NCBI GenBank assembly: GCA_003543215.1
Contig: DPJD01000001.1
Coordinates: forward strand, 114,141-178,140
Reading direction: 5' to 3'
Length of the DNA: 64,000 nt
Source of the DNA: Erysipelotrichaceae bacterium
GTDB lineage: Bacteria > Bacillota_I > Bacilli_A > Erysipelotrichales > Erysipelotrichaceae
Shown: positions 16,478 through 25,526 of the stretch, piece after piece
Layout of the letters: every line of letters starts with the position of its first letter
Numbering within the stretch: the first letter of the stretch is position 1
The notes under the pieces: generated by a model
What the model saw: the letters and a program-made list of their open reading frames with translations, nothing else
Databases searched by the model: none
What the model was told of the DNA's origin: nothing
Position numbers and translations under genes: made by a program

Positions 16478-17482
16478 ATGCGTGAATATCGTAAAGAAGA
16501 ATTCAAGCGATTGGAAATGCGTGAATATGCCCAACAAGAGATGTTACTGGGTGAAGATCCAAAGTTCTTTCGTGATGCATTCCGTCGCTTCAAACGTAAT
16601 AAAGGGGCACATTTCGCTTTATACATGATCATCCTGATTCTTAGCTTAGCAGCGTTTGGTCCTTACTTCGGTGGACATGTCTATAACGAAGTCATCACAA
16701 CGCATATCAACTTGCCACCACGGATTCCATTCTTGGAAAACTTTGGGCTTTTCAATGGTTTGCGGATGGGTGAAAACATCTACATTAAAAAAGGTTTGGA
16801 AGATATTTATTACTGGTTTGGGACCGATGGTTTGGGCCGTGACCTTTGGGCGCGTGTCTGGATGGGTACACGTATTTCGTTCTTGGTCGCCTTTGTTGCC
16901 GTAATCATTGATGTCTTTTTTGGCATCACATATGGTCTTGTTTCTGGCTATTTCGGTGGTAAAGTTGACTTATTCATGCAACGCTTTGTGGAAATCATTT
17001 CGGGGATTCCAAACTTGGTTGTGGTCATTCTTTTGGTTTTGGTTTTAAAACCGGGTTTACAATCCATCATTTTTGCTTTGATGATCACAGGTTGGATCTC
17101 GATGAGTCGTGTCGTTCGTTCACAAGTTTTGAAACTCAAAGAATTAGAGTTTGTTTTGGCTGCGCGTACCTTAGGTGCAAACTCGTTCACCATCATCTTG
17201 AAGGAAATGTTGCCAAACATCATCGGTCAAATCATTGTCATGACGATGTTCTCAATTCCAAATGCTATTTTCTATGAATCATTTTTAGCCTTTGTTGGCT
17301 TGGGTTTACAACCTCCTTTGGCTTCATTAGGGGTATTGATCTCTACTGGTTATCAATCCCTATTGATCTATCCGCATATGGTCATTTTCCCAGTTGTTGT
17401 TTTATCCATTCTGATGCTGAGTTTCAATCTCGTTGCAGATGGTTTAAGGGATGCATTTGATCCCAAGATGAAAGGATTTTAG
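16478..17482 (+). CDS. oppC: Oligopeptide ABC transporter permease OppC
   Basis: A 334-aa permease pairing with OppB. A cytoplasmic N-terminus of about 50 residues precedes the first helix. It contains the OppC hallmark FGTDGLGRDLWARVWMGTRI and the EAA loop AARTLGANSFTIILKEMLPN. The C-terminus ends DGLRDAFDPKMKGF, as usual. Start chosen at the first ATG after AAGGAGCTTAATC. Confidence 0.94.
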   Translation: MREYRKEEFKRLEMREYAQQEMLLGEDPKFFRDAFRRFKRNKGAHFALYMIILILSLAAFGPYFGGHVYNEVITTHINLPPRIPFLENFGLFNGLRMGENIYIKKGLEDIYYWFGTDGLGRDLWARVWMGTRISFLVAFVAVIIDVFFGITYGLVSGYFGGKVDLFMQRFVEIISGIPNLVVVILLVLVLKPGLQSIIFALMITGWISMSRVVRSQVLKLKELEFVLAARTLGANSFTIILKEMLPNIIGQIIVMTMFSIPNAIFYESFLAFVGLGLQPPLASLGVLISTGYQSLLIYPHMVIFPVVVLSILMLSFNLVADGLRDAFDPKMKGF

Positions 17483-17487
17483 GTGCC

Positions 17488-18564
17488 ATGATGGAAAAAA
17501 ATCAAATTCTCGAAGTCAAAAACCTTCAATTATCTTTCCGATTGGATGCCGGTGTTAACCATGTCATCCGTGATATCAGCTTTAATTTGTTCAAAGGTGA
17601 AACGCTTGCGATCGTCGGTGAATCGGGCTCAGGTAAATCCGTCACCACCAAAGCGATTCTTGGTTTGATTGATGACAATGGGGCGGTAGAAGAAGGATCG
17701 ATTCTCTTTCGCTTGCGTGAAAACGATAAGGAAGAAATCGTCGATCTCTTACACCAGTCCAAGAGCTATATGCAAAAACATATCCGTGGACGTAAGATTG
17801 CCATCATCTTTCAAGATCCAATGACATCGCTTGATCCAACCATGAATATCGGTAAGCAAATCATGGAAAGTATGCTGGAACATAAACTCGTTAAGTCTAA
17901 ACATGAAGCAAACGAACGGACGAAAGTCCTCTTGGAATTGGTTGGCATCGATCATCCAGAGAAGCGGATGAAACAGTATCCTCATCAATTATCCGGAGGG
18001 ATGCGGCAGCGTGTCGTCATTGCGATTGCCTTGGCTTGTGAACCTGATCTCTTGATCGCGGATGAGCCAACAACGGCCTTGGACGTGACGATTCAATCGC
18101 AAATCCTGGAGTTGATCAAAGACATTCAAAAGAAAACGGGTGTTGCCATCATCTTCATCACCCATGACTTAGGGGTTGTGGCGAATGTGGCGGATCGGGT
18201 TGCGGTCATGTATGCTGGTAAGCTTGTGGAAGAAGGCTTAGCTGAGGAAATCTATTACAATCCGAAACATCCTTATGCCTGGGGCTTGTTATCGAGTATT
18301 CCTTCGATGGATTCCAAAGAAGAAGAAATCGAATCCATCCCTGGTAGTCCACCAAATCTTATCAATCCACCCAAAGGAGATGCCTTTGCCTATCGCTCTA
18401 ACTATGCTTTAGCCATCGATTTCGAAGAAATCCCACCGTTCTTTAAGATCAGTGAGACACATTCCGTGGCCAGCTGGTTGTATCATCCTTTGGCACCTCA
18501 AGTTGAAATGCCTGAGGTTCTACAAAAACGTTTAGCGAAGTATCGTACGCAGAAGGAGGTTTGA
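17488..18564 (+). CDS. oppD: Oligopeptide ABC transporter ATPase OppD
   Basis: A 358-aa nucleotide-binding subunit. Walker A is GESGSGKSVTTKAIL, the signature is LSGGMRQR, Walker B is LLIADEPTTALD and the switch is ITHDLGVV. The C-terminal oligopeptide-transporter extension is present (NPKHPYAWGLLSSIPS). Two adjacent ATGs (17488 and 17491) could serve as start. It is 2 bases from oppF. Confidence 0.94.
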   Translation: MMEKNQILEVKNLQLSFRLDAGVNHVIRDISFNLFKGETLAIVGESGSGKSVTTKAILGLIDDNGAVEEGSILFRLRENDKEEIVDLLHQSKSYMQKHIRGRKIAIIFQDPMTSLDPTMNIGKQIMESMLEHKLVKSKHEANERTKVLLELVGIDHPEKRMKQYPHQLSGGMRQRVVIAIALACEPDLLIADEPTTALDVTIQSQILELIKDIQKKTGVAIIFITHDLGVVANVADRVAVMYAGKLVEEGLAEEIYYNPKHPYAWGLLSSIPSMDSKEEEIESIPGSPPNLINPPKGDAFAYRSNYALAIDFEEIPPFFKISETHSVASWLYHPLAPQVEMPEVLQKRLAKYRTQKEV

Positions 18565-18565
18565 C

Positions 18566-19510
18566 ATGAGCACCAATAACGTACTCTTAGAGGTCAAGAA
18601 CTTAAAGCAATTCTTCCGGGTCGATCGTAAAACAACGACACGAGCCGTTGATGATGTCAGCTTTCACATTTATGAAGGGGAAACCTTCAGTGTGGTGGGT
18701 GAGTCAGGCAGTGGTAAGTCCACACTGGGTCGTACTTTAATTCGAATCTATGATGGGAACAGCGGAGATGTGACCTTTATGGGTAAAAAGATCTCTGGTA
18801 AACTCAATGAGGAAACACGACAGTTTTTAAGAAAGAACATGCAGATGATCTTCCAAGATCCGATGGCATCCCTAAATCCACGTAAGAAGGTATTGGATAC
18901 CGTCGCATTTGGTTTGGATGTCAATAAGATGACGAAGTCTGCAGAAGAACGTAAGGAACGTGTCTTAGAGGTTCTGAAGTCTGTCGGACTCCATGAAGAT
19001 CATCTCAATCGATTCCCACATCAATTCTCGGGGGGACAGCGTCAACGTATCGGGGTCGCGCGTGCTTTGGTTTTACAGCCTAAATTCATCATCGCCGATG
19101 AAATCATATCGGCTTTGGACGTATCCATTCAGGCGCAAGTTATTAATCTGATGAAGAAGTTACAACGTGAATTGGGTTTGACTTACATGTTCATTGCCCA
19201 CGATCTCTCTATGGTGCGCTATATTTCAGACCGTGTAGCTGTCATGCATGTCGGGCATATCGTTGAGATGGGTACTGTGGATGATGTCTATAACAATCCT
19301 GTTCATCCTTATACACGTTCCTTGTTATCGGCGATTCCACATCCAGATCCAGTGCGTGAAAAAAGTCGTAAACGTTTCGTCTACGACATCACTAATGTTA
19401 TTTACAATGATTCACACATGAAGAAGTTAAGTGATACGCACTCCGTGTTGACCACGGATAAGGATTTCGAGATGTGGTCTAAAGGAGATTATTCCTTAAG
19501 TCTAAAATAA
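18566..19510 (+). CDS. oppF: Oligopeptide ABC transporter ATPase OppF
   Basis: A 314-aa nucleotide-binding subunit partnering OppD. Walker A is GESGSGKSTLGR, the signature is FSGGQRQRIG and Walker B is FIIADEIISALD; the usual Pro after ADE is Ile here. The C-terminal extension VHPYTRSLLSAIPHPDP is typical. AGAAGGAGG stands before the ATG. Last gene of the opp operon. Confidence 0.94.
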   Translation: MSTNNVLLEVKNLKQFFRVDRKTTTRAVDDVSFHIYEGETFSVVGESGSGKSTLGRTLIRIYDGNSGDVTFMGKKISGKLNEETRQFLRKNMQMIFQDPMASLNPRKKVLDTVAFGLDVNKMTKSAEERKERVLEVLKSVGLHEDHLNRFPHQFSGGQRQRIGVARALVLQPKFIIADEIISALDVSIQAQVINLMKKLQRELGLTYMFIAHDLSMVRYISDRVAVMHVGHIVEMGTVDDVYNNPVHPYTRSLLSAIPHPDPVREKSRKRFVYDITNVIYNDSHMKKLSDTHSVLTTDKDFEMWSKGDYSLSLK

Positions 19511-19537
19511 ACCGAGCTTTACAACTCGGTTTTTTCT
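19510..19537. terminator. Bidirectional terminator between oppF and the LapA-like gene
   Basis: AACCGAG and CTCGGTT pair around an 8-base loop with T-runs on both strands. The stop codon of the minus-strand gene (19519-19521) lies in the loop. Confidence 0.85.
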
Positions 19538-19890
19538 ATGACGACTGGTTTTTGTGCAGCTGTATTCTGGAGTGTATTCACTTCTGCTTTTAAACGTTCA
19601 ATTTCTTGTTGGTAAGATGCATTGGATGTGTTCAAGGCTTCTTGACTCGATTTTAAAGTTTTGATCTCATTGTTGAGATTACGGAGTGTGAATTGTGTCT
19701 TGACGCTCTTATACAAGCCGAATACTAAGACCAATAAGGCACCCAAGGCAACGGAGATCAAAATGACCAATGAACCAGATAATTGATACGTCCAAAAGAA
19801 GAGGCGAACAGTCATCACATCCGCATTGGTTAAGGCGAAGATCGCAACGACGATCGATATGAGGATAACGAAAATAAATTGTTTTTGCAT
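19519..19890 (-). CDS. LapA-domain (DUF1049) membrane protein
   Basis: A 123-aa protein with two N-terminal membrane helices (QFIFVILISIVVAIFALTNA and SGSLVILISVALGALLVLVF) separated by VMTVRLFFWTYQ, the LapA/DUF1049 layout, then a cytoplasmic coiled-coil region (about residues 65-110). The function in Gram-positive bacteria is not established. The frame opens earlier, but the ATG at 19890 follows AAGGATGGAACATGT and starts the domain correctly. Confidence 0.8.
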   Translation of the reverse strand: MQKQFIFVILISIVVAIFALTNADVMTVRLFFWTYQLSGSLVILISVALGALLVLVFGLYKSVKTQFTLRNLNNEIKTLKSSQEALNTSNASYQQEIERLKAEVNTLQNTAAQKPVVIEKTEL

Positions 19891-19936
19891 ACATGTTCCA
19901 TCCTTACCTTTAGTATAGTTTAAACATGAAGAACTT

Positions 19937-19965
19937 ACAAAAAAAAACCGTCTATTCAACGGTTT
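19937..19965 (-). terminator. Terminator of the aldolase gene
   Basis: On the minus strand AAACCGT, a 7-base loop, ACGGTTT and a run of Ts follow the fba stop. Confidence 0.8.
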
Positions 19966-19981
19966 CTCTTTAAATTGATGA

Positions 19982-20914
19982 TTAAACAGCTTTTCCTTCA
20001 CTACCCAAAACTTCAGTGATCTTGTGTTTGACCAAATCCTTGATGTTTGCGCGTGCAGGTTTCAAATACGTACGTGGATCGAAGACTTCAGGTTTGTCAT
20101 TGAATGTCTTACGGATACCAGCGGTGAAAGCCAAACGTAAGTCAGAATCGATGTTGATCTTACAAACAGCAGAACGTGCAGCTTGACGCAACATATCTTC
20201 TGGAATACCAATCGCATCTTTCATCGATCCGCCATTTTCTTGGATGATCTTGACGTATTCTTGTGAAACACTTGATGCGCCATGCAAGACGATTGGGAAT
20301 TCAGGTAAACGACGTGTGATTTCTTCTAAGATGTCAAAACGCAATTGTGGGTTTTGTCCAGGTTTGAATTTGAATGCACCATGGCTTGTTCCAATGGCAA
20401 TCGCCAAGGAGTCAACACCCGTGCGTGTTACGAATTCAACAACATCATCTGGATTGGTATAACTGTGGTGTTCGACACTGATTTCATCTTCGACACCTGC
20501 CAATTGACCCAATTCACCTTCAACGGTGACACCGTGAGCATGTGCATACTCAACGACTTTTTTAGTCAATGCGACATTGTCTTCAAAGGATAAATGCGAA
20601 CCGTCGATCATGACGGAAGTGAAACCACTATCGATGCAAGATTTGCAGAGTTCAAAGGTATCCCCGTGATCCAAGTGTAAAGCGATTGGAATATCACTGG
20701 TCTCAACAGCTGCTTCAACCAATTTCTTCAGATAAACAGGATTGGCATAGTCACGAGCTCCCTTTGAAGCTTGTAGAATAACAGGGGACTTCAATTCATT
20801 GGCTGCTTCGACGATGGCTTGGACGATTTCCATGTTGTTGACATTGAATGCACCAATTGCATAACCACCTTCGTAAGCCTTTTTAAACATTTCTTTTGTA
20901 GATACTAAAGGCAT
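19982..20914 (-). CDS. fba: Fructose-bisphosphate aldolase, class II
   Basis: A 310-aa zinc-dependent glycolytic/gluconeogenic aldolase. Visible features are GAFNVNNMEIVQAI, the zinc histidines in IALHLDHGD, VEGELGQLAGVEDE, and the active-site regions AIGTSHGAFKF and VLHGASSV. The length and the SDLRLAFTAGIRK segment match the FbaA type of Bacillota. AGGAGG precedes the ATG. It is monocistronic between its own terminator and the pduL intergenic region. Confidence 0.96.
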   Translation of the reverse strand: MPLVSTKEMFKKAYEGGYAIGAFNVNNMEIVQAIVEAANELKSPVILQASKGARDYANPVYLKKLVEAAVETSDIPIALHLDHGDTFELCKSCIDSGFTSVMIDGSHLSFEDNVALTKKVVEYAHAHGVTVEGELGQLAGVEDEISVEHHSYTNPDDVVEFVTRTGVDSLAIAIGTSHGAFKFKPGQNPQLRFDILEEITRRLPEFPIVLHGASSVSQEYVKIIQENGGSMKDAIGIPEDMLRQAARSAVCKINIDSDLRLAFTAGIRKTFNDKPEVFDPRTYLKPARANIKDLVKHKITEVLGSEGKAV

Positions 20915-20988
20915 ATTTATTTCCTCCTGTCCTTATTTTAACGCAAATGTGTTTTAATAACTAGCAAAAAACACTCACTGCGCCTAGA

Positions 20989-21017
20989 TTGTAAAATAAT
21001 GACAGATTGACTATAAT
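20989..21017 (+). promoter_or_regulatory. Promoter of pduL
   Basis: TTGTAA (20989-20994) and TATAAT (21012-21017) are spaced by 17 bases, 24 bases ahead of the pduL start. Confidence 0.7.
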
Positions 21018-21040
21018 AAAAGCGTTAAAAGGAGTTCACC

Positions 21041-21616
21041 ATGAGTAAAGAAAAGATTTTGATAGAAGTATCTGCACGTCACGTCCATGTGACCACAGAA
21101 GATTTAGAAACATTATTTGGAAAAGGATATCAATTGACCCCTAAAAAGGACTTATCCCAACCTGGCCAATATGCCGCTGCTGAACGTGTCGATCTTGTTG
21201 GTCCGCGCTCAACCCTTAAGAATGTCAGTATCTTAGGACCTGTTCGCACTGCTTCACAAGTTGAAGTATCCATGTCTGATGCACGTACCTTAGGTTTGAA
21301 TCCAAGTATTCGTGAATCAGGAAACATCGATGGGACCATCGGTGTTCAATTAGTCGGTCCTGCTGGAAGCGTTACATTGGATAAAGGTTTGATCGTTGCG
21401 AAACGCCATGTGCATTTGACCCCTGAAGCTGCGGAAGCACAAGGTGTTGTGAATGGACAAGTCGTAGAAATCAAAGTTCATACGGATGATCGCTCGATGA
21501 CCTTTGGGGATGTCGTGATCCGTGTCAGTGAAAAGTTTGCGCCTGCAATGCATATTGATACCGATGAAGCCAATGCGGCTGGCATCACTTCGACCGCTTG
21601 GGGCGAAATTGTCTAA
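21041..21616 (+). CDS. pduL: PduL-type phosphate acyltransferase
   Basis: A 191-aa enzyme interconverting acyl-CoA and acyl-phosphate (acetyl or propionyl). The zinc-binding histidines lie in VSARHVHVT at the start of barrel 1 and AKRHVHLTPE at the start of barrel 2. No microcompartment genes are nearby and the N-terminus has no long encapsulation extension, so it is probably a cytosolic phosphotransacetylase for fermentation to acetate. AAAGGAG precedes the ATG. Confidence 0.93.
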   Translation: MSKEKILIEVSARHVHVTTEDLETLFGKGYQLTPKKDLSQPGQYAAAERVDLVGPRSTLKNVSILGPVRTASQVEVSMSDARTLGLNPSIRESGNIDGTIGVQLVGPAGSVTLDKGLIVAKRHVHLTPEAAEAQGVVNGQVVEIKVHTDDRSMTFGDVVIRVSEKFAPAMHIDTDEANAAGITSTAWGEIV

Positions 21617-21619
21617 AAT

Positions 21620-21640
21620 AACCGAGAATTCGGTTTTTTT
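21620..21640 (+). terminator. Terminator after pduL
   Basis: AACCGA, loop GAAT, TCGGTT, then seven Ts. The next start codon follows at once, at 21641. Confidence 0.8.
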
Positions 21641-23515
21641 ATGTTAAACATGCATCCAATCAATCAAAAAGAAATGCACGAAAAAGGCTGGGATTCAGTC
21701 GATTTTGTGTTGGTCAGTGGGGATGCCTATGTGGATCATCCTTCTTTTGGGCATGCGATCATTGCCCGTGTCTTAGAGGCTTATGGTTTTACGGTCGCCA
21801 TTTGTCCACAACCGGATTGGAAGAAGGACAGTGATCTGCTTCAATACGGAAAGCCAAATTATGGTTATATGGTTACCGGTGGCAACATCGATTCGATGGT
21901 CAATCATTATACCGTCAATAAGAAACGTCGTCAGAAGGATAACTACACTGATCATGGTGAGATGGGCAAGCGTCCCGATCGAGCTACGATCGTCTATAGT
22001 CAATGGATTCGCAAGGTCATGCCCGATGTCCCCATCATCATTGGGGGGATTGAAGCATCTTTACGTCGTTTAGCGCATTATGATTATTGGGATGATAAGA
22101 TTCGTCAATCCATTTTGATGGATTCACAAGCCGATTTATTGGTCTATGGCATGGCTGAGAATTCCATCATCGAAGTTGCGGAAGCACTTCGCTCTGGAAT
22201 GGCGATTGAAGACATCACGTATGTTCGTGGAACGGTATGGAAGACAAAGACCAAAGCTTTGCCTGAAAACGCCATTATCCTACCTAGTTTTTCAGACATC
22301 AAACAAAGCAAAGATGAGTTCTCTAAATCATTTTTGACTCAATATCGCAACACCGATGCCTTTACTGCCAAACCGATGGTGGAAATGTATGGGAATGTGG
22401 CGATCGTTCAAAACCAACCCTCATTTGCCTTGAAGCAAGAAGAGATGGATTGGGTCTATGGACTTCCGTTCACACGGAAGTTCCATCCGAGTTATACCGA
22501 GATTCCTGCCATTGAAGAAGTTCAATTCTCATTGATCAGTAACCGAGGTTGTTTCGGATCTTGTAGTTTTTGTGCGCTCACCGCTCACCAAGGACGCATG
22601 ATCAGCTCACGGAGCAGCGAGTCTTTGATCAATGAAGCGAAACTCATCACTGAAATGGATGATTTCAAAGGCTATATCCATGATGTGGGTGGACCAACCG
22701 CCAACTTCAATCAAGTGAGTTGCCAGAAACAACTCAAACTTGGAACCTGTCAAACCAAAGAGTGTCTACATCCTGATCCTTGCCGACAATTGGAAGTCAG
22801 TCACAGTGCTTACCTTCAAACCTTGAGACAACTTAGAGCTCTTCCTAAAGTAAAGAAAGTGTTTGTGCGATCAGGAATTCGTTATGATTATCTGATGTAT
22901 GACAAAGATGAGACCTTCTTTGATGAACTGATCCAGCATCATATCTCGGGTCAATTGAAAGTCGCACCGGAACATATCTCAGAACGTGTGCTCAATTTGA
23001 TGGGTAAACCGAAACGTCAATTGTATGAGGCGTTTGTCGATAAGTATGAAAAGAAAAACAAAGAATTCAATAAGAACCAATTCTTAGTTCCGTATATGAT
23101 CTCTTCCCATCCAGGAAGTGAACTCAAAGATGCGATCGAATTGGCTTTATATCTCAAGAAAATCAAGCATACACCCCAACAAGTCCAAGACTTCTATCCA
23201 ACACCTTTCACAATGAGCACCTGTATGTATTACACCGAAAAGAATCCTTTGACGGGTGAAAAGGTCTATGTGGCTAAGACCATCAAGGAAAAGACTTTAC
23301 AACGCGTACTGATGCAATTCACTTATCCTCAGAATCAACGTTTGGTATTCGAAGCACTCAGACAAGCGAATCGCTTGGATTTGGTGGGATTTGGTAATCA
23401 TTGTCTGATAAGACCTTTAAAAGAAGGAGGACATCATGATCATTCAAAGCAAAAGAGTATGGCTCCAGGAACAATGGGCAAGCGTCCAAATCGAAATCCT
23501 CGACCAAAGAATTGA
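21641..23515 (+). CDS. YgiQ family radical SAM protein
   Basis: A 624-aa protein of the YgiQ (UPF0313) family. The N-terminal region carries DFVLVSGDAYVDHPSFGHAI, then the radical SAM motif GCFGSCSFC (CxxxCxxC) at about residues 307-315, followed by the C-terminal YgiQ domain with HVSAPEHIS-like VAPEHIS. The reaction is unknown. The start is uncertain: ATGs at 21641, 21650 and 21674 all lack a good ribosome site because the pduL terminator abuts them. The basic C-terminal tail overlaps nagA by 80 bases. Confidence 0.9.
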   Translation: MLNMHPINQKEMHEKGWDSVDFVLVSGDAYVDHPSFGHAIIARVLEAYGFTVAICPQPDWKKDSDLLQYGKPNYGYMVTGGNIDSMVNHYTVNKKRRQKDNYTDHGEMGKRPDRATIVYSQWIRKVMPDVPIIIGGIEASLRRLAHYDYWDDKIRQSILMDSQADLLVYGMAENSIIEVAEALRSGMAIEDITYVRGTVWKTKTKALPENAIILPSFSDIKQSKDEFSKSFLTQYRNTDAFTAKPMVEMYGNVAIVQNQPSFALKQEEMDWVYGLPFTRKFHPSYTEIPAIEEVQFSLISNRGCFGSCSFCALTAHQGRMISSRSSESLINEAKLITEMDDFKGYIHDVGGPTANFNQVSCQKQLKLGTCQTKECLHPDPCRQLEVSHSAYLQTLRQLRALPKVKKVFVRSGIRYDYLMYDKDETFFDELIQHHISGQLKVAPEHISERVLNLMGKPKRQLYEAFVDKYEKKNKEFNKNQFLVPYMISSHPGSELKDAIELALYLKKIKHTPQQVQDFYPTPFTMSTCMYYTEKNPLTGEKVYVAKTIKEKTLQRVLMQFTYPQNQRLVFEALRQANRLDLVGFGNHCLIRPLKEGGHHDHSKQKSMAPGTMGKRPNRNPRPKN

Positions 23516-24578
23516 ACGCATTCTAGCGTACAATCAAGAACCCGTTGATGTGGATTATGGAGATCTAAGGATTTATCCTGGTTTCATGGATACCCATCTT
23601 CATGGGGTCAAGGGTGTGGATGCGACAAACGCAGATGCAGCCGCTATGATGCAGATTGCGAAAGAGCTTCCCAAAGAAGGGATCACAGGTTTTTGTTTGA
23701 CCACGGTCACACAAAGTGAAGAAGTTCTAATGAAAGCCTTGAAAGAATGTGCACTCGCAATCAAAAATCAAAATGAAGGTTCCCAGATGCTAGGCATCCA
23801 TTTTGAAGGACCGTATCTCAATAAAGTATATAAAGGTGCTCAACCTGAACCCTTTATCGTCGATGCCGACTTGGAACAGTTCAAGCGTTACCAAGCCGTT
23901 GCCGAAGGCAATATCAAAATCATCACGATGGCACCTGAAAAAGACAAAGACTTCACTTTGACACGTTACTGTGCTCAAAATGGTGTCTGTGTAAATATGG
24001 GTCATAGCGATAGCAGCTATGAAACAGCGCTCTTGGCAAGTGCCAATGGGGCAAAAAGCATGACACATACCTTCAATGCCATGTCACCATTACACCACCG
24101 CAAAGCTGGCTTAGTCGGGGCTGCGATGCGCTTAAGCAATGTGTATGCGGAAGTCATCGGGGATGGCAATCATGTCAGTTGGCCAGCCGTAAACATACTC
24201 GCCAAAACAAAGGGTAAGGATCATCTTGTCTTGGTCAGTGATTCCCTTTGCGCCAAAGGCATGCCGGAAGGTGAATTCGAATTGGGTGGTCAAATCTTGG
24301 ACATCCATGCGAATGGTGGCGCTTATCTTCACAATACTGAAACTTTAGCCGGTAGCACCATGGTCTACAACCATGGCTTACGCAATCTCATCCAGAAAGC
24401 TGAGCTTCAAGAAGTCATCGCCATCAATGCTTGCACCATCAATCCTGCTAAAATATTACACGTCGAAAACCGTAAGGGACTTATCAAAGCAGCCTATGAC
24501 GCCGATATCACCATCTTGGATGACAACTATGATGTCGTATGCACGATGATCATGGGGAAAGTCGTTTATAATCGTTGA
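23436..24578 (+). CDS. nagA: N-acetylglucosamine-6-phosphate deacetylase
   Basis: A 380-aa cytosolic amidohydrolase converting GlcNAc-6-P to GlcN-6-P and acetate. Motifs are PGFMDTHLHGVKG (metal His pair), GIHFEGPYLN, NMGHSDSSYE, MTHTFNAMSP and the catalytic Asp in LVSDSLCAKGM. The strong AAGGAGG at 23424-23430 fixes the start, although it lies 80 bases inside the upstream gene. It heads a run with nagB four genes later. Confidence 0.94.
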   Translation: MIIQSKRVWLQEQWASVQIEILDQRIERILAYNQEPVDVDYGDLRIYPGFMDTHLHGVKGVDATNADAAAMMQIAKELPKEGITGFCLTTVTQSEEVLMKALKECALAIKNQNEGSQMLGIHFEGPYLNKVYKGAQPEPFIVDADLEQFKRYQAVAEGNIKIITMAPEKDKDFTLTRYCAQNGVCVNMGHSDSSYETALLASANGAKSMTHTFNAMSPLHHRKAGLVGAAMRLSNVYAEVIGDGNHVSWPAVNILAKTKGKDHLVLVSDSLCAKGMPEGEFELGGQILDIHANGGAYLHNTETLAGSTMVYNHGLRNLIQKAELQEVIAINACTINPAKILHVENRKGLIKAAYDADITILDDNYDVVCTMIMGKVVYNR

Positions 24579-24579
24579 T

Positions 24580-24598
24580 TCGCTTTATTTTAGCGAAG
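24580..24598 (+). other. Small hairpin after nagA
   Basis: TTCGCT, a 7-base loop, AGCGAA. No T-run follows, so it is more likely an RNA-processing or stability element than a terminator. Confidence 0.4.
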
Positions 24599-24622
24599 TA
24601 AACTTGTAAAATTAAGGTACAT

Positions 24623-25522
24623 ATGAAGCACATCTTCATCATCAACCCAACATCGGGTAAACATCATGGCATTCAATTGATTCCCGTCATCGAGAATTAC
24701 TTTAAGACACATGCCGAAGCCTTTTCAATCATACGAACTGAGCGACCCGGACATGCGACAGAAATCGCAAGACGTTTTAAAGCAGAGGATGATGTGACGC
24801 TTTATGTCTTGAGTGGAGACGGGACAGCCAATGAGGTTCTCAATGGTTTGAACCACAAAGTACCTATGGCAGTGATCCCAGTGGGATCCGGCAATGATTT
24901 CTTCCGCATGCTTGAAGTACCAGTCATGCCTTTGGAACAATTGCTGATCGAAACCATTGAAGGTAAGGAAGTTATTGTGGATTATGGAATGGCGAATGAT
25001 CGTCGATACTTGAATTGTTCTTCCATGGGTTTTGATGCGGATATTGGAATCTATGCCCATGCGATCAAAATGAAGTATCCGTTTCTATCTGGCTTATCGT
25101 ATGTCATAGCGACCATTGCGCTTTTAGTCAAACGTAAACCAATGAGGATGCATCTAAGATTCAATGATGAAGACTTGGAAGTTGAGAGTCTCTTGGTTGC
25201 GATCATGAACGGACGCTTCTATGGTGGTGGCTTCAATCCAACACCCATGGCATCCATACAAGATGGGACACTGGATCTCTGTGTCATACGCAATACAAAT
25301 CTAATAAGGATCTTGACCTTATTACCGAAATTCAAAGTGGGCAAACACATCCATGAAGATATCGTCAGCTTTTATAAAGTTAAAGAACTGAAACTCAGCA
25401 GTGCTGAAACCATCAACACCCAGTGTGATGGGGAAGTCTATCCTGAACAAACCATTGAATTCAAACTTGTGGAACGGGGTTTGAAATTACGTGTTCCCCA
25501 ACGTTCGCAATTAAGGGAGTGA
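24623..25522 (+). CDS. Diacylglycerol/lipid kinase family protein (YegS/DagK-like)
   Basis: A 299-aa lipid kinase-like protein. It shows the family motifs INPTSGK at the N-terminus, the nucleotide-binding LSGDGTANEVLNGL, and PVGSGNDFFRM, and the C-terminal lobe with NGRFYGGGFNPTPMA and NTQCDGE. DagK phosphorylates diacylglycerol for phospholipid recycling; the substrate here is inferred. It lies between nagA and the mutarotase-like gene on the same strand. Confidence 0.9.
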   Translation: MKHIFIINPTSGKHHGIQLIPVIENYFKTHAEAFSIIRTERPGHATEIARRFKAEDDVTLYVLSGDGTANEVLNGLNHKVPMAVIPVGSGNDFFRMLEVPVMPLEQLLIETIEGKEVIVDYGMANDRRYLNCSSMGFDADIGIYAHAIKMKYPFLSGLSYVIATIALLVKRKPMRMHLRFNDEDLEVESLLVAIMNGRFYGGGFNPTPMASIQDGTLDLCVIRNTNLIRILTLLPKFKVGKHIHEDIVSFYKVKELKLSSAETINTQCDGEVYPEQTIEFKLVERGLKLRVPQRSQLRE

Positions 25523-25526
25523 TGAA

